From Acetivibrio straminisolvens JCM 21531 (lineage in GTDB: Bacteria > Bacillota > Clostridia > Acetivibrionales > Acetivibrionaceae), in NCBI RefSeq assembly GCF_000521465.1, contig NZ_BAVR01000013.1:1-64000 (forward strand): a stretch of 64,000 nt of DNA. The letters are read 5' to 3'. Shown piece after piece: positions 9,317-20,635 of the stretch (positions within the stretch are counted from its first letter, which is position 1; each line of letters begins with the position of its first letter). The notes under the pieces were generated by a model. It saw nothing but the letters and a program-made list of their open reading frames with translations. It was not told the DNA's origin and did no database searches. Position numbers and translations under genes: made by a program.

Positions 9317-11822
9317 ATGTATAGACTGTTAAGAAAAGAGCAGGGAGCTGCACTTATGACAGTAATAATTATTACTGCAGTTCTTACGACACTTTCTGTA
9401 ATTTTTTTGAGTTCAGCTATTCAGGGATTGACATTATCTAAACGTCAAAGCAATATCAAGCTTACATATTTTGCGGGTCAATCTGCCATTGAAAAATGGT
9501 TTAATGTAATACAAAAGGAATCGGAGAATGAAGATATTGGTTCAGATTTTACTCAAGAAGTGACTGCTACCAATGTTGATGATTATGTTGATAAAATTAT
9601 TGAGAAATTAAGAGGGAAATTAGAAGATATAGAGTATATCGATGTCACTTCAAGAGCCTCAACAGTTGCGGGTTTGTCAGGAGATGATTATTCAGAGATT
9701 AAATTAAAGTCATTGAATATGATAGGTGCTCCGCAGTTGCTGTCCGGAGGGAAAAAGGTAAAGGTTAAAATCGGTATCGAGGCAGAAGCATCTTTTGATA
9801 ATCCTAGTAGTCCATATGGAAATACTCGCCAGCCAATATATGCCGAGAAGGAATTTATATTTGAAGTACCTCAAAATGACTTTAAGCTGGCCTTTGCTAT
9901 AGCTACAGCCGGTGATTTGTACATAAGCACAAGAAATTATGACGGCTCTGGAAATATTAGGTCGAATGTTAGTGGATTCAGGGCGGATATCAAAGGGGAT
10001 GTGTCTGCTTTTGGTACTTTCCCAAAAGATACTCTCTGGCCCGAACAGTTCTATTACGGCGGAATAATGGCAATGCACGGCGCTCGGATGGACATTAAGG
10101 GAAATGCTACTCAAGAGCCTTTATTAGAACAGGGCCGTACAGAGGTGTTTCAGAAGCTCCCAACTTTAACGATGGAAGTATGATAAACATATATCGTGAT
10201 GCCATTGCCCAGTGTCTACAGGTATTTGGAAATCACAACCTAATATCTGTATTTAGAAATGCATATACCTTTGATGATATAGAAATGAACGGTGAAGATT
10301 CAATAATTGCCATAAATGGAAGTGCTATTGGTTTGTCCCACTATTTCGAGACTAGAAACCACGATGCTTTGAGTGCCATTATAAGCAGTGCTCCAGTGCA
10401 TAATCTGTTGTCCGAAGCATCGCTAAGGTCTACTATAGCTGTCAATGGTGATGTTATTATTCCGGGAGGAACCTTCAGAGTAGATGACAATGGTATATTC
10501 ACCGGACTATTGGAAGATGCATCTGTGTTCTGGTATGAAGATACCAACGGTATAAGAATACCGTTTTACAAGATGTATTCGTGGGGCGATAAGGATATAG
10601 ATGACCCGGATGAGTACCATAGAGAGTTAAGAAATAAGCTTACGTCTTTATCAAGTGTCTATCTAAACGGTCCTTTCAACTTGTTCCAGCTTTGGCCTAG
10701 CAGACAGCCGGTAAATGGTGATAATGATATTGAAACAGGTGGAGGATTGGCTGATTATGTTATTAACGATTTTATAAATAGTATAAGAGCAGTTCGGAGC
10801 GATACAAAACGTCCGGCAGGAATTTCCACTCCATCGGCAATATCTGGAGCATGGTCATATGAATTGGCTGCAAACTGGGGTTATTATGCAGTACCTTTAG
10901 CCCCTGACTATAATGCTGTTGGAATAAAGGGAATCAACTATGTTAAGCGTCCGGAATTTGTAATTGACAATATTTACAAAAAGGATGACTATGGAAATAT
11001 AATTGGTTTAAAGTTCGACGAAACTATTTGGGATGACGTTCCAGAAATCAGTGAAAGCACTTATTATTACTATACACAGAGTATTTTCACCAAGTTGGAT
11101 AGAGCAGGAGTGTTTGGTGATCCGGACAATATAAAAAATAATCTTTTAGATTATACTCAATTGCTTGCAAACAGGAAATATCCATCGAGCGGAAGTGAAT
11201 GGGATATTTCAGGGGAACATGGTATTTCCAAGTTGATAGAAAAGGCCAAGAGCAGATTTAGTGTATATACTACCAATGGATATTATATTCAAGTAGATCC
11301 AAGTCTTTCACCAGGTGAATACAATTTATCATTGTTGGCAGGCTTTAATTTGTATCAAGAATGTGCAAACAGCAGAGCTGGAGGAGACTTCGAAAGTGAT
11401 ACAGAGTATTATCTGGTGTTTAACGAAAACCCAAATATTGATCTGGTTGTAGATGGTGTATTTAACGGTATAATACTCACAGCAGGTTCAGTTATATTAC
11501 ACGGCGGTGCGACATAAGGGGAGCTATAATCAGCGGCGGCGGTGGAACCTGGTCGGGAGGAGAGTATCAACCGAAACTTACAAGACTTGATAGAAACACT
11601 TCGCAGGCGGTTAAGCTTGACCATGGGGAATACGCTGGTGTTAAAATTGTACCAGCAACATATAGTGATCCTGGCATTGTGAAGGTTGACTTTTACTTGG
11701 GACTTACAACCGAGTCTGAAATTATTGAAAAAGGCGGAGATACTTATTTAAACAGGGCAGCTAGAAATAGTCTCCTTAGAAAATTTTCAGAACATGATAT
11801 TTATTTAAATACTATATTTTAA
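9317..11822 (+). CDS. Large PilX-like pilus-associated protein (frameshifted near 10108 and 11514)
   Basis: Large surface or pilus-tip protein of about 834 aa after repair. The N terminus (EQGAALMTVIIITAVLTTLSVIFL) matches the PilX_N pattern: a Q-G-A-A-L start and hydrophobic helix but no Glu at +5. The rest is a long beta-rich body, with a Gly-rich strand near the end (GGATIRGAIISGGGG). Two single-base losses are evident. A T near 10108 restores GNAYSRAFIRTGPYRGVSEAP. An A near 11514 restores GGATIRGAIIS. The frame then runs to TAA at 11820. Most PilX proteins are under 250 aa, so this one may carry an adhesive or carbohydrate-contact region. Function beyond that is unknown. Confidence 0.7.
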
Positions 11823-11842
11823 TAAATTATGGGGTGGAGCTT

Positions 11843-13129
11843 ATGAATAAAAAATTAAAGATATTTACAGTTTCAACTTTAATTGCAGCGACAATTTTCA
11901 GCACAGGATGTTCGGTGTTGTTTAACAAGCCGCCGGCGACTGACAGTGAGCCGCCTAAGATTGAGACACCAGATACAAGTGCTGAGGAAGATAAAAAGGT
12001 TCAGGAGTTTATGACAGAGTACTTTGGCGCTTTGTTTGGCCAGACTGTGGAGAGCTATAAAAATAGTCTTCTAACGGGTGAAATTCCTGCAAGTATTATC
12101 GGCTATATAGCGCAGCGGACCGTTAGTGAGGGAAATAAGAATCCTGAGATAGGCATTCATATTCCAAGAATTGTTGAAGTTAACGGGATGTCAATATTAA
12201 ACTATGAAATACTTAAAGATGCAAACGATAAACCTATTGTTGAATCAACTTTTATAGGCAAAAATGGCGATGCTTATCTTTATTATGTAAAAGTGGGTCT
12301 TAAAGCTAAGGGATTGCCAAACAGTTTGTTCAACAAATATTATGTATTAAATACCGAAAATAATACTTATGAAAAGATTAAAGAAAATGGTGTGGAGAAG
12401 ACAGTTCCTAATGAAGATTATGACTATATAAAAGTGACTGCCAAATATGATGTTGAGGTTGTAAAAGACGGAGACGGCTACAAGGTGCTTACTCAGAGGG
12501 AGGCAGACTTTAAATCGCCCCTTTCAAAAAGAATTTCAAAACTTAACAATGAATTCATGGAGAAGAGACCGTACCTTGATGTGAGTATTCCGGAACAGAA
12601 ACAGCAATTTGATAATGAAAAGGCATTGTTGGAGCAGTTCTTCAATAATTTGTTGAAGCTAGACAAGGAAAGAATGGCTCTTTTGAGAGCAGAATGGTAT
12701 AAAGGATATGATGGATTTATTCAGTTTTTGAATAAACTGGAATTAAACAAGGTAAATGGCAGCGAAATACTGTTTACCGATGCGAATTACACACAGAAAT
12801 TCAATATTGCGTCCTTCCCGCTGCAGGTTAATATGGAGAGAATAGAAAGCATCAACAATATTAAAGTAACTCAGCATCCGGGTTATACCGAAAAGAATAA
12901 GATATATTTTGTATCCTTTGATGCAGCGGTTGTAAAAGCGAATGGGATGATAGGCAATAACGTTGTATATAAATATGATTATACTGTAACGTTGAAGAAT
13001 AAGGATAATAAGCTTATGATCGACGGAATCAAACTTCATGAGTTCTACAAGGCGGATGATGCAAAGTCAAAGGAGAAGGCGGATGAGAAGAAAGAAGAAA
13101 AAAAGGATGACAGTATAGATCTTAAATAA
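11843..13129 (+). CDS. Lipoprotein of unknown function at the end of the pil operon
   Basis: Predicted lipoprotein of 428 aa. A signal peptide is followed by the lipobox FSTGC, with the lipidated Cys near residue 23. A Pro/Glu-rich tether and a long mixed alpha/beta body follow, ending in a highly charged Lys/Glu tail. ATG 11843 is chosen because GGGGTGGAG sits at 11831-11839. I recognise no catalytic motif. Its place directly after the pilus genes suggests an outer-face accessory role, but that is inference only. A good terminator follows. Confidence 0.75.
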   Translation: MNKKLKIFTVSTLIAATIFSTGCSVLFNKPPATDSEPPKIETPDTSAEEDKKVQEFMTEYFGALFGQTVESYKNSLLTGEIPASIIGYIAQRTVSEGNKNPEIGIHIPRIVEVNGMSILNYEILKDANDKPIVESTFIGKNGDAYLYYVKVGLKAKGLPNSLFNKYYVLNTENNTYEKIKENGVEKTVPNEDYDYIKVTAKYDVEVVKDGDGYKVLTQREADFKSPLSKRISKLNNEFMEKRPYLDVSIPEQKQQFDNEKALLEQFFNNLLKLDKERMALLRAEWYKGYDGFIQFLNKLELNKVNGSEILFTDANYTQKFNIASFPLQVNMERIESINNIKVTQHPGYTEKNKIYFVSFDAAVVKANGMIGNNVVYKYDYTVTLKNKDNKLMIDGIKLHEFYKADDAKSKEKADEKKEEKKDDSIDLK

Positions 13130-13161
13130 AAATCTCCGGTTATTATGAGCTATTTACATAT

Positions 13162-13198
13162 AAAAAGTCTGCATGAAAAATAAGTGCAGAACTTTTTT
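13162..13198 (+). terminator. Rho-independent terminator after the pil operon
   Basis: The arms AAAAAGTCTGCA (13162-13173) and TGCAGAACTTTTT (13185-13197) form a stem that runs into a T-run at 13193-13198. It closes the pilus operon. Confidence 0.8.
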
Positions 13199-13271
13199 GT
13201 TGAGTATAATATTTTTCGTCTTAAAAATAATACTAATAGTATTACTTTATACATACTAAGGATGTGATGAT

Positions 13272-14048
13272 TTGATAGAGGAAAACAAGGTTACAATTGG
13301 AAGAGCTTCCGTTGATGAAGCCGCAAATACTGAAAGTGAAAAAAAGCCCGAATTTGAGGAAATAAAGGAATTGGGAAAAACGTCCATATCAACTGCAAAG
13401 GGAAATATTCACTGTCTAACCGTTATAGGCCAGATAGAGGGACATATGGTGCTGCCTCCACAGAACAAGACAACAAAATATGAGCATGTAATACCTCAGC
13501 TTGTGGCTATTGAAGAGAGTGAAGAAATCGACGGTTTGCTGCTAATTTTAAACACCGTCGGAGGAGATGTTGAGGCAGGTCTTGCTATTGCCGAAATGAT
13601 TGCAAGCATGTCAAAGCCCACTGTTTCGCTTGTGTTAGGAGGAGGACACAGTATAGGTGTTCCTATGGCTGTATCAACCAAGTACTCCTTTATAGCTCCA
13701 TCGGCAACAATGACAATACATCCCATAAGGCTCAACGGTATGGTTATAGGGGTACCGCAGACCTATGAATATTTTGACAGAATGCAAGACAGAGTAGTGC
13801 AGTTTGTAACCAAGAATTCAAAGATATCAAAGGAAAATTTCCGGGAGCTAATGCTAAAGACCGGAGAACTGGCCAATGATGTAGGTACCATATTGTTTGG
13901 CGAAGAAGCCGTTCAGTATGGGCTCATTGACGAAACAGGGGGACTTCAGGATGCATTGAAAAAGCTATATGAATTAATCGAGGAGAAAAAAAGAAACGGG
14001 AATAATATTTCCAAAGGATCAGGACAGAGGCCGGAGGGATTACAATGA
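13272..14048 (+). CDS. tepA: ClpP-like serine protease TepA
   Basis: ClpP-fold serine protease of the TepA/YmfB group, 258 aa. The catalytic Ser is in GGGHSIG (Ser127), the His in MTIHP (His150), and the Asp is likely further on. The start is TTG 13272, supported by AAGGATGTG at 13258. Gene order tepA-ylzJ-spoIIIE is the same as in Bacillus subtilis, which strengthens the name. The stop overlaps the ylzJ start (ATGA). The protein lacks a signal peptide and acts in the cytosol or at the membrane. TepA was once linked to protein export and spore germination; its substrates here are unknown. Confidence 0.85.
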   Translation: MIEENKVTIGRASVDEAANTESEKKPEFEEIKELGKTSISTAKGNIHCLTVIGQIEGHMVLPPQNKTTKYEHVIPQLVAIEESEEIDGLLLILNTVGGDVEAGLAIAEMIASMSKPTVSLVLGGGHSIGVPMAVSTKYSFIAPSATMTIHPIRLNGMVIGVPQTYEYFDRMQDRVVQFVTKNSKISKENFRELMLKTGELANDVGTILFGEEAVQYGLIDETGGLQDALKKLYELIEEKKRNGNNISKGSGQRPEGLQ

Positions 14049-14263
14049 TACTTTATTCAATAGTACCGCCGGAAGTTGTATTTGGAAATTTTGGCTGGTG
14101 TGAAAATCAAAACTATATTGAAGTGAATTATTCCGGAGAAAGGGTTGTGGTTATGCCCCTCTCAAATAACCGATATATGATAAGCAGGGTTATCAGCACT
14201 TCACCAAAGGCTTACTTAAATCCAAAGCTAATGCCGGGAAATATTATAACCGGGACATTTTAA
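14045..14263 (+). CDS. ylzJ: YlzJ-like protein
   Basis: Small conserved Firmicute protein of 72 aa beginning [13 protein letters not shown], the hallmark of the YlzJ family. The ATG overlaps the tepA stop, so the two are translationally coupled. The function is unknown in any species. The position between tepA and the FtsK/SpoIIIE gene is conserved. Confidence 0.85.
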   Translation: MILYSIVPPEVVFGNFGWCENQNYIEVNYSGERVVVMPLSNNRYMISRVISTSPKAYLNPKLMPGNIITGTF

Positions 14264-14345
14264 GCTATTTATACTATTAATGCTGTATTTTTCAAAAGTT
14301 AATTTGCATGCAAAATTTTTAAGGACTATACCCTCTTTGATTTAT

Positions 14346-14374
14346 TTGCAGCGAAGCTACGGTTATGTTATATT
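14346..14374 (+). promoter_or_regulatory. Sigma-A-like promoter upstream of the FtsK/SpoIIIE gene
   Basis: TTGCAG at 14346-14351 and TATATT at 14369-14374 are separated by 17 bases. The ribosome site GGGGGTG before TTG 14436 follows about 60 bases later. Confidence 0.5.
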
Positions 14375-14435
14375 AAGTATAGCTTGTATTATCTCATCTC
14401 ACAACTGAAGAGGGGTAATTTGTGGGGGTGTCAAG

Positions 14436-16846
14436 TTGAAGGCAAAGAAAACACAAAAGAAGAAATTTACCAAAAAGAAAAACGGTGTTGGAAAATATAA
14501 CAATGAAATAATTGGAATTATGCTGCTGGCACTGGGCGTGCTGGCTTTGTTCGGTTTGCTTATGGAGGATTCCATAGGCGTATTCGGTACATTTATCAAA
14601 ACTCTAATTTTAGGTCTTATGGGATGGTTAGGGTATGTTGTTCCTCTGTTTATAATTTTCTATTCGATACTTTTGATATTTAAGAAGAACAGTGGAAGTG
14701 TAAAATTAAAGACTGCATATGTATTTGCTTTGGTACTTATATTGACTGCAATGGTTCAGACATTGTTTTACAATGAACAGGATTATATAAATAAAGGAAT
14801 TGTTGAATGCATCAAAAAATTCTTTTATGACGGAACTGCCATGCAGGGCGGAGGTGTACTAGGAGGGATTATCAGTATACCTTTCCTGCTGTTGTTTAAA
14901 AACCTCGGTACAATAATCATTCTTACCACCATTGCGTTAATCGATATTATTATTATCACAGATATATCAATTGCAGGCGTGATTTTGAGGATAAAGAATG
15001 ACATTGCGGCAATAACTGCGAAGTTTGAGAACCGCTTTAGGGTAACGAAAAATGAGCTTAAAGAGAAACTGAGAGAAGAGGAAGAAGAGGACAAGCCTGA
15101 GACTGAAGCAGATGCCGACATTGATATTGTGATGAATGGCAAGAAGCTTCCTAAAGTTTTGGATTTTAAAGAAAAGAAGGCTTCAAAGCAAAGCATGCAA
15201 AGCAAGACTGCAGATGCCGGTACTTTGGAAATGGCTGATGATAACAATGAAGTATCCAAAGTTATTGAAGTCAAGCCCGAAACCGAGGAAGTAGAATTTA
15301 TTGTACAGGATTTAAAGAAAAATGATATGTCCAATGCCAAAGTGGAAGATATTGCAGAGAGTGTCAATAGGGAAATCACTTCAAAGACCCAGGACAATGT
15401 CGAATACAGGTATCCTCATACCGGGCTGTTGGACGACAACAAGGTAAGTTCGGGAAATGCGGAAAACTATAGAAGTGCTGCCCTAAAAGGGGCAAAGAAG
15501 CTTGAAGAAACCTTAAAAAGCTTTGGTGTGGATGCAAAGGTTGTAAATGTCAGTATGGGGCCTGCAGTTACCCGCTACGAACTTCAACCCAGCCCCGGTG
15601 TCAAAGTAAGCAAAATTGTGAGCCTTTCCGACGATATATCCTTAAACCTTGCGGCATCGGGAGTAAGAATAGAGGCGCCGATTCCGGGCAAAGCTGCAGT
15701 TGGTATTGAGGTCCCGAACAAAGAAGTAGTTCCGGTATTTTTAAAGGATGTTTTGGATTCCAAGGAATTTAAGGATTATGACTCAAAGCTTGCCTTTGCT
15801 TTGGGAAAGGATATATCCGGGCAGAATGTGGTGGCGGATATTGCAAGATGCCTCACCTTCTCGTTGCCGGTGCTACCGGATCGGGAAAAAGTGTATGTAT
15901 CAACAGTCTTATTATAAGTCTGCTCTTTAAAGCTTCTCCCAATGAGGTAAAGCTTCTGATGGTGGATCCCAAAGTGGTTGAGCTTGGTATATACAACGGA
16001 ATTCCACACCTTCTTATACCTGTCGTAACAGACCCTAGGAAGGCAGCAGGAGCGCTGAACTGGGCGGTGCAGGAAATGGTAAACAGGTATAAGCTGTTTG
16101 CGGACCGGGGAGTCAGGGATATTAAGGGATATAATGCCCTGCTTACCAAAAACGGTGAGACTGAACTTTTGCCCCAGATTGTTATAATAATCGATGAGCT
16201 TGCAGACTTGATGATGGTTGCTCCAAACGATGTTGAAGATGCCATTTGCAGGCTTGCACAAATGGCAAGGGCGGCAGGCATGCATCTTGTAATAGCCACC
16301 CAAAGACCTTCGGTGGACGTAATTACCGGTGTAATCAAGGCCAACATACCTTCAAGAATTGCCTTTTCAGTGTCCTCTCAAGTGGATTCCAGGACCATAA
16401 TCGATATGGCTGGTGCAGAAAAGCTTCTTGGAAAGGGTGATATGCTCTTTTACCCTGTGGGTGCGTCAAAGCCTATAAGAGTAAAGGGGGCTTTTGTATC
16501 CGACGGCGAAGTTGAGAGGGTTGTAGAGTATATAAAATCCCAGGGAAATGCAGAATATAATGAGGATATTATTGAGGAGATAAATAGTGAAAGGGAAAGT
16601 AGGGACAGTGACCCAGGAGACAATGACGAGCTTTTGCCCCAGGCAATAGAGCTTGTGGTTGATGCCGGGCAGGCATCGGTATCTTTGATACAGAGAAAAT
16701 TCAAGGTGGGGTATGCCCGGGCGGCAAGAATAGTCGATCAGATGGAGGCTCGGGGTATTGTAGGTCCTTTTGAGGGAAGCAAGCCAAGACAGGTGCTTAT
16801 AACTAAACAGCAACTGCAGGAAATGAATATGAAAAGTTCAGAGTAG
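14436..16846 (+). CDS. spoIIIE: DNA translocase FtsK/SpoIIIE (frameshifted near 15845)
   Basis: Septal DNA pump that moves chromosome DNA during division and, in spore formers, into the forespore. The reconstructed length is about 803 aa. Four N-terminal membrane helices span roughly residues 30-190, then comes an acidic linker, then the RecA-like motor with Walker A GATGSGKS near residue 478 and Walker [13 protein letters not shown]-terminal gamma winged helix ([19 protein letters not shown]) is also present. The start is TTG 14436 with GGGGGTG upstream. One A is missing at 15845-15846; repair gives [20 protein letters not shown]. The tepA-ylzJ context favours the SpoIIIE name, but a general FtsK role is equally possible. 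Confidence 0.92.
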
Positions 16847-16869
16847 TATGATGGTTTAGGAGTGAAGAA

Positions 16870-18787
16870 ATGGCTTTTTTACCTGTGACAAGAGAAGACA
16901 TGATGAAGAGAGGGTGGGATGAGCTGGATTTCCTTTATATCAGCGGTGATGCATATGTAGATCATCCCAGCTTCGGACATGCTATAATAACAAGACTATT
17001 AGAGAGTGAAGGCTACAGAGTGGGGATTGTTGCCCAGCCGGACTGGAGGAAAGATGATGACTTTGTGGCATTGGGAAAACCTCGGTTGGCTGTACTTATA
17101 TCCTCGGGGGTAATAGACTCCATGGTAAATCATTATACTGCGAGTAAAAAGCCAAGAAGTGAGGATTTGTACAGTCCGGGGGGAAAGAGCCACAGACGGC
17201 CGGATAGAGCAGTGATTGTATATACCAATAAGGCAAAGCAGCTTTTTAAGGATGTACCGGTTATTATCGGAGGAATTGAGGCAAGCCTGAGGAGGTTTGC
17301 CCATTATGATTATTGGGATGACAAGGTCAGACGATCTATTCTGGTTGATTCAAAAGCTGACCTTTTAATTTATGGAATGGGAGAAAAACCGATATTGGAG
17401 ATTGCCCGGTACCTTTCCATGGGAGTGCCGATAAATAAGATTCAAAATATGAGAGGCACAGCTTTCTTGGCAAGAAAAGAGGACATGAACGGAGAACTGA
17501 GAAAGTTTATCGAAGGAGAAGAAGACAAACCAAAGAAGGGTTATATTCTGCTGCCGTCATTTGAAGATGTGAACTGGAGTAAAAGAAAATATGCCGAGGC
17601 TTTTATGACTCAGTACAATGAGCAGGACCTATAGCGGGAATATTCTGATACAGCAGCACGGTGACAGGTTTGTAGTCCAGAATCCTCCGGCTTATCCTCT
17701 TTCCGAAAAGGAAATGGACAGGATATATTCCCTTCCCTATGAGAGGACTTATCATCCTTCCTATGAGAAGGAAGGGGGTGTTCCTGCCATAGAAGAGGTA
17801 GAGTTCAGTATAACGAGCCACAGAGGCTGTTATGGCGGTTGTTCCTTTTGCGCATTGAATTTTCATCAGGGCAGGATAATTCAGAAGCGCAGTCAGGCCT
17901 CAATAATAAATGAGGCTCGGAAACTTACATGGCTTTCGGGGTTTAAAGGATATATTCACGATGTGGGTGGCCCTACGGCAAACTTCAGGGGCAAGGCCTG
18001 CAAAAAGCAGGAATCCTCAGGCGCGTGCAAAGAAAGGCAGTGTCTTTATCCCAAGCCTTGTAAAAACCTTATTGTCGATCACAGCGAGTATCTGGAGCTT
18101 CTAAAAAAACTTCGGGAAATACCGGAAATAAAAAAGGTTTTTATTCGTTCGGGTATAAGATATGATTATCTGATGTTGGATAAAAACGATGATTTCTTTG
18201 TGGAGCTTTGCAAACATCATGTAAGCGGGCAGTTGAAGGTTGCACCGGAGCATGTGGTGGACCGTGTGCTCGATAAGATGGGAAAGCCCCAAAGGGAGGT
18301 GTATGACCGGTTTGTCAAAAAGTTTTATGAAATAAACAAGAAAATAGGAAAGGAGCAATATCTTGTTCCTTATATGATTTCCAGCCATCCGGGAAGTGAC
18401 CTTAATGCGGCTATAGAGCTTTCGGAGTATATCAGAGATATGAACTATACGCCCCAGCAGGTACAGGATTTTTATCCCACTCCCGGGACTCTGTCCACCT
18501 GTATGTTTTATACGGGATTGGATCCGAGGACAATGAAAAAGGTATATGTTCCCAAAACTGCAAAGGAAAAGGCGATGCAAAGGGCACTCTTACAATTTAG
18601 AAAAAAGGAGAATTACAAGTTGGTATATGATGCCCTTAGACTTGCCCACAGGGAAGATTTAATCGGTTACGGCAAAAAATGCCTAATAAGGCCTCCAGTG
18701 AATCCTTCTAAAAGCAATTTTAGAAAAGATAGCGCAAAAACAAAATCAAAAAAGGAAAGAAAAAGCAGGAGGAAGAATTCAAGATAA
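16870..18787 (+). CDS. YgiQ family radical SAM protein (frameshifted near 17628)
   Basis: UPF0313/YgiQ family radical SAM protein of about 638 aa. A B12-like N-terminal region precedes the radical SAM core with the 4Fe-4S motif CYGGCSFC (Cys 320, 324, 327). A large SPASM-like C-terminal part ends in a Lys/Arg-rich tail. The reaction is unknown. The frame breaks at GGACCT near 17628; removing one base gives [19 protein letters not shown]. This is one of only two apparent insertions in the window. ATG 16870 lies 23 bases after the translocase stop, behind TTTAGGAGTG, so the two genes are likely cotranscribed. Confidence 0.88.
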
Positions 18788-18797
18788 GCTGAAAGAA

Positions 18798-18826
18798 TTT
18801 GACAAGTTGGTGAGAATAAACTAAAA
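18798..18826 (+). promoter_or_regulatory. Sigma-A promoter for folD
   Basis: TTGACA at 18798-18803, a 17-base spacer, and TAAAAT at 18821-18826. This is a near-consensus housekeeping promoter about 70 bases before the folD start. Confidence 0.8.
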
Positions 18827-18894
18827 TGATAAAGTTGAATGAAATCCGGCGAAAGCTATTTTAATAACAAATTGTTTTGGAAAGGTTGGTTAAA

Positions 18895-19755
18895 ATGGAG
18901 GCTAAGGTATTAAACGGCAAAGAATTGTCAACAAAAATAAAGGGAGAGTTGAAAATCGAGGTCGACGAGTTAAAAAAAAGCAATATTAATCCGGGATTGG
19001 CTGTAATAATTGTGGGTAATGACCCTGCATCAAGGGTATATGTTAATTCAAAGAAGAAGGCTTGCGCTGAAATAGGGATTGAGTCCTTTGAATATGCTCT
19101 TGATGAAAATACGACCGAGGAGGAGTTGATTGAGCTCATACATAAGCTGAACAAAGATGACAAGGTTAGCGGGATTCTTGTTCAACTGCCGCTGCCGAAG
19201 CATATTGATGAAGAAAAGGTTATTTATACCATAGATCCGTCAAAGGATGTGGACGCTTTCCATCCGGTAAATGTGGGAAAGCTTATGATTGGAAATCCTG
19301 ATTTTCTTCCGTGCACGCCTGCAGGTGTAATGGAGCTGATAAAAGAGAGCGGCATTGAGATTTCCGGCAAGGAATGTGTTGTTGTGGGAAGAAGCAATAT
19401 TGTGGGTAAGCCCATGGCCATGCTTTTGCTGGCGAAAAACGGTACTGTGACTGTATGTCATTCCAAGACAAAAAGTATTGAGGAAGTGTGCAAAAGAGCC
19501 GATATACTTGTTGTAGCCGTCGGGAAGCCGGAATTTATCAAGGGTAGCAGCATAAAACCCGGAGCAGTGGTGATTGATGTCGGGATTAATCGTTTGGAAG
19601 ACAAAAAGCTTGTGGGTGATGTTGAGTATGAATCGGCAAGCCGTGTAGCATCGGCTATAACTCCTGTACCCGGTGGAGTTGGTCCTATGACCATAGCAAT
19701 GCTGATGAAAAACACTGTAAATGCCGCTAGGCTTCAGGCAAAAATAAAGGGTTAG
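18895..19755 (+). CDS. folD: Bifunctional methylene-THF dehydrogenase/cyclohydrolase FolD
   Basis: FolD interconverts 5,10-methylene-, 5,10-methenyl- and 10-formyl-tetrahydrofolate in one-carbon metabolism. It is 286 aa, the normal length. The folate site carries YVNSKKKAC (catalytic Lys) and VQLPLPKH. The Rossmann part has VVVGRSNIVGKPMA, and PGGVGPMTIAML near the C terminus is the second FolD signature. ATG 18895 is chosen over the upstream TTG because GGAAAGG lies at 18879-18885. It has its own sigma-A promoter. Confidence 0.97.
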   Translation: MEAKVLNGKELSTKIKGELKIEVDELKKSNINPGLAVIIVGNDPASRVYVNSKKKACAEIGIESFEYALDENTTEEELIELIHKLNKDDKVSGILVQLPLPKHIDEEKVIYTIDPSKDVDAFHPVNVGKLMIGNPDFLPCTPAGVMELIKESGIEISGKECVVVGRSNIVGKPMAMLLLAKNGTVTVCHSKTKSIEEVCKRADILVVAVGKPEFIKGSSIKPGAVVIDVGINRLEDKKLVGDVEYESASRVASAITPVPGGVGPMTIAMLMKNTVNAARLQAKIKG

Positions 19756-19842
19756 GTTTTAAGGATACGAATGAAAAATGGCAGGAATGCCCCAAGGTAT
19801 GAGCAGGAAGGATGCAAATGAAAAGGAAGGCAGGTAGAAAGT

Positions 19843-20519
19843 GTGGAGCAAAGTACCCTTTCAAAATACCGCAGCGATATTGAAAATTTCAAACAAAGAT
19901 ACGAAAGAGCAAAGATATACTACTACAACCAAAAGGGCAAGATGGATCAGCTCATAGAACAGAAAGATTCATTGGAGACACAGCTAAAAAAAGCTCTTGA
20001 AAACATAGATATTTTGGAAAAGGTAAGACTGCTCCTTCAAAAAGTATCCGAATACGCAAGAGAACAGTCAAGGGTACAAATTGAGTCACTGGTGACCAAT
20101 TGCCTTCAATACATATTTGATTCCAATATTGAGTTTAAAATTGAAATAAATGAGGTAAGAGGAAGACCTGAGGCAGAATTTTACGTTGTGAGCAACTTTG
20201 GCGGAACGCAGATAAAGACTAAGCCGCAAGAGGCAAGAGGCGGAGGGGTAATTGATATAATTTCCCTTGCTATAAGGATTGCCATGTTAGAATGCAGTAA
20301 CCTGGAAATTAAAGGTCCGATTATTTTGGATGAGCCTGCCAAGCATGTTAGCGATGATTATATTACACACGTGCAGAATTTTTAAAACAAACTACACATA
20401 TGTTTCAGCGACAGGTAATAATGGTAACACACAACAGGCATCTTAGCGAAATGGCAGATCGATGGTATCGGGTTGAAATGACAGACGGAGTAAGCATCGT
20501 TACTGGAGGCGAAAGCTAA
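19843..20519 (+). CDS. SMC/SbcC-like half ATPase lacking Walker A (frameshifted near 20380)
   Basis: A protein of about 225 aa that looks like only the C-terminal half of an SMC/Rad50/SbcC ATPase. A coiled coil covers roughly residues 10-100. Then come a signature-like segment (ARGGGVIDIISLAIRIA), Walker B PIILDEPAKHVS, and an H-switch VTHNRHLSEMADRW. There is no P-loop anywhere. The start is GTG 19843. The frame breaks in the T5 run at 20379-20383; one added T gives HVQNFLKQTTHMFQRQVIMVTHN and a stop at 20517. ATPase activity would need a partner supplying Walker A. Its location between folD and rny gives no direct clue. I do not recognise a named family. Confidence 0.7.
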
Positions 20520-20535
20520 CTGGCCTAATTGATTC

Positions 20536-20564
20536 TTGACATAAAATATAAAAAAGATTAAAAT
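20536..20564 (+). promoter_or_regulatory. Sigma-A promoter for rny
   Basis: TTGACA at 20536-20541, a 17-base spacer, and TAAAAT at 20559-20564, about 75 bases before the rny reading frame. Confidence 0.8.
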
Positions 20565-20635
20565 GAAAAGGTACTTAAATAGTGCATATAGATTTTGAAT
20601 ATTAGAAAACTGACCATTGAAAACTGAATAAGGAG

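Noticed and set aside
14825-15397. Long minus-strand frame (190 codons) inside the SpoIIIE gene
   Set aside because: It is a Ser/Leu-rich shadow of the coding strand with no ribosome site.
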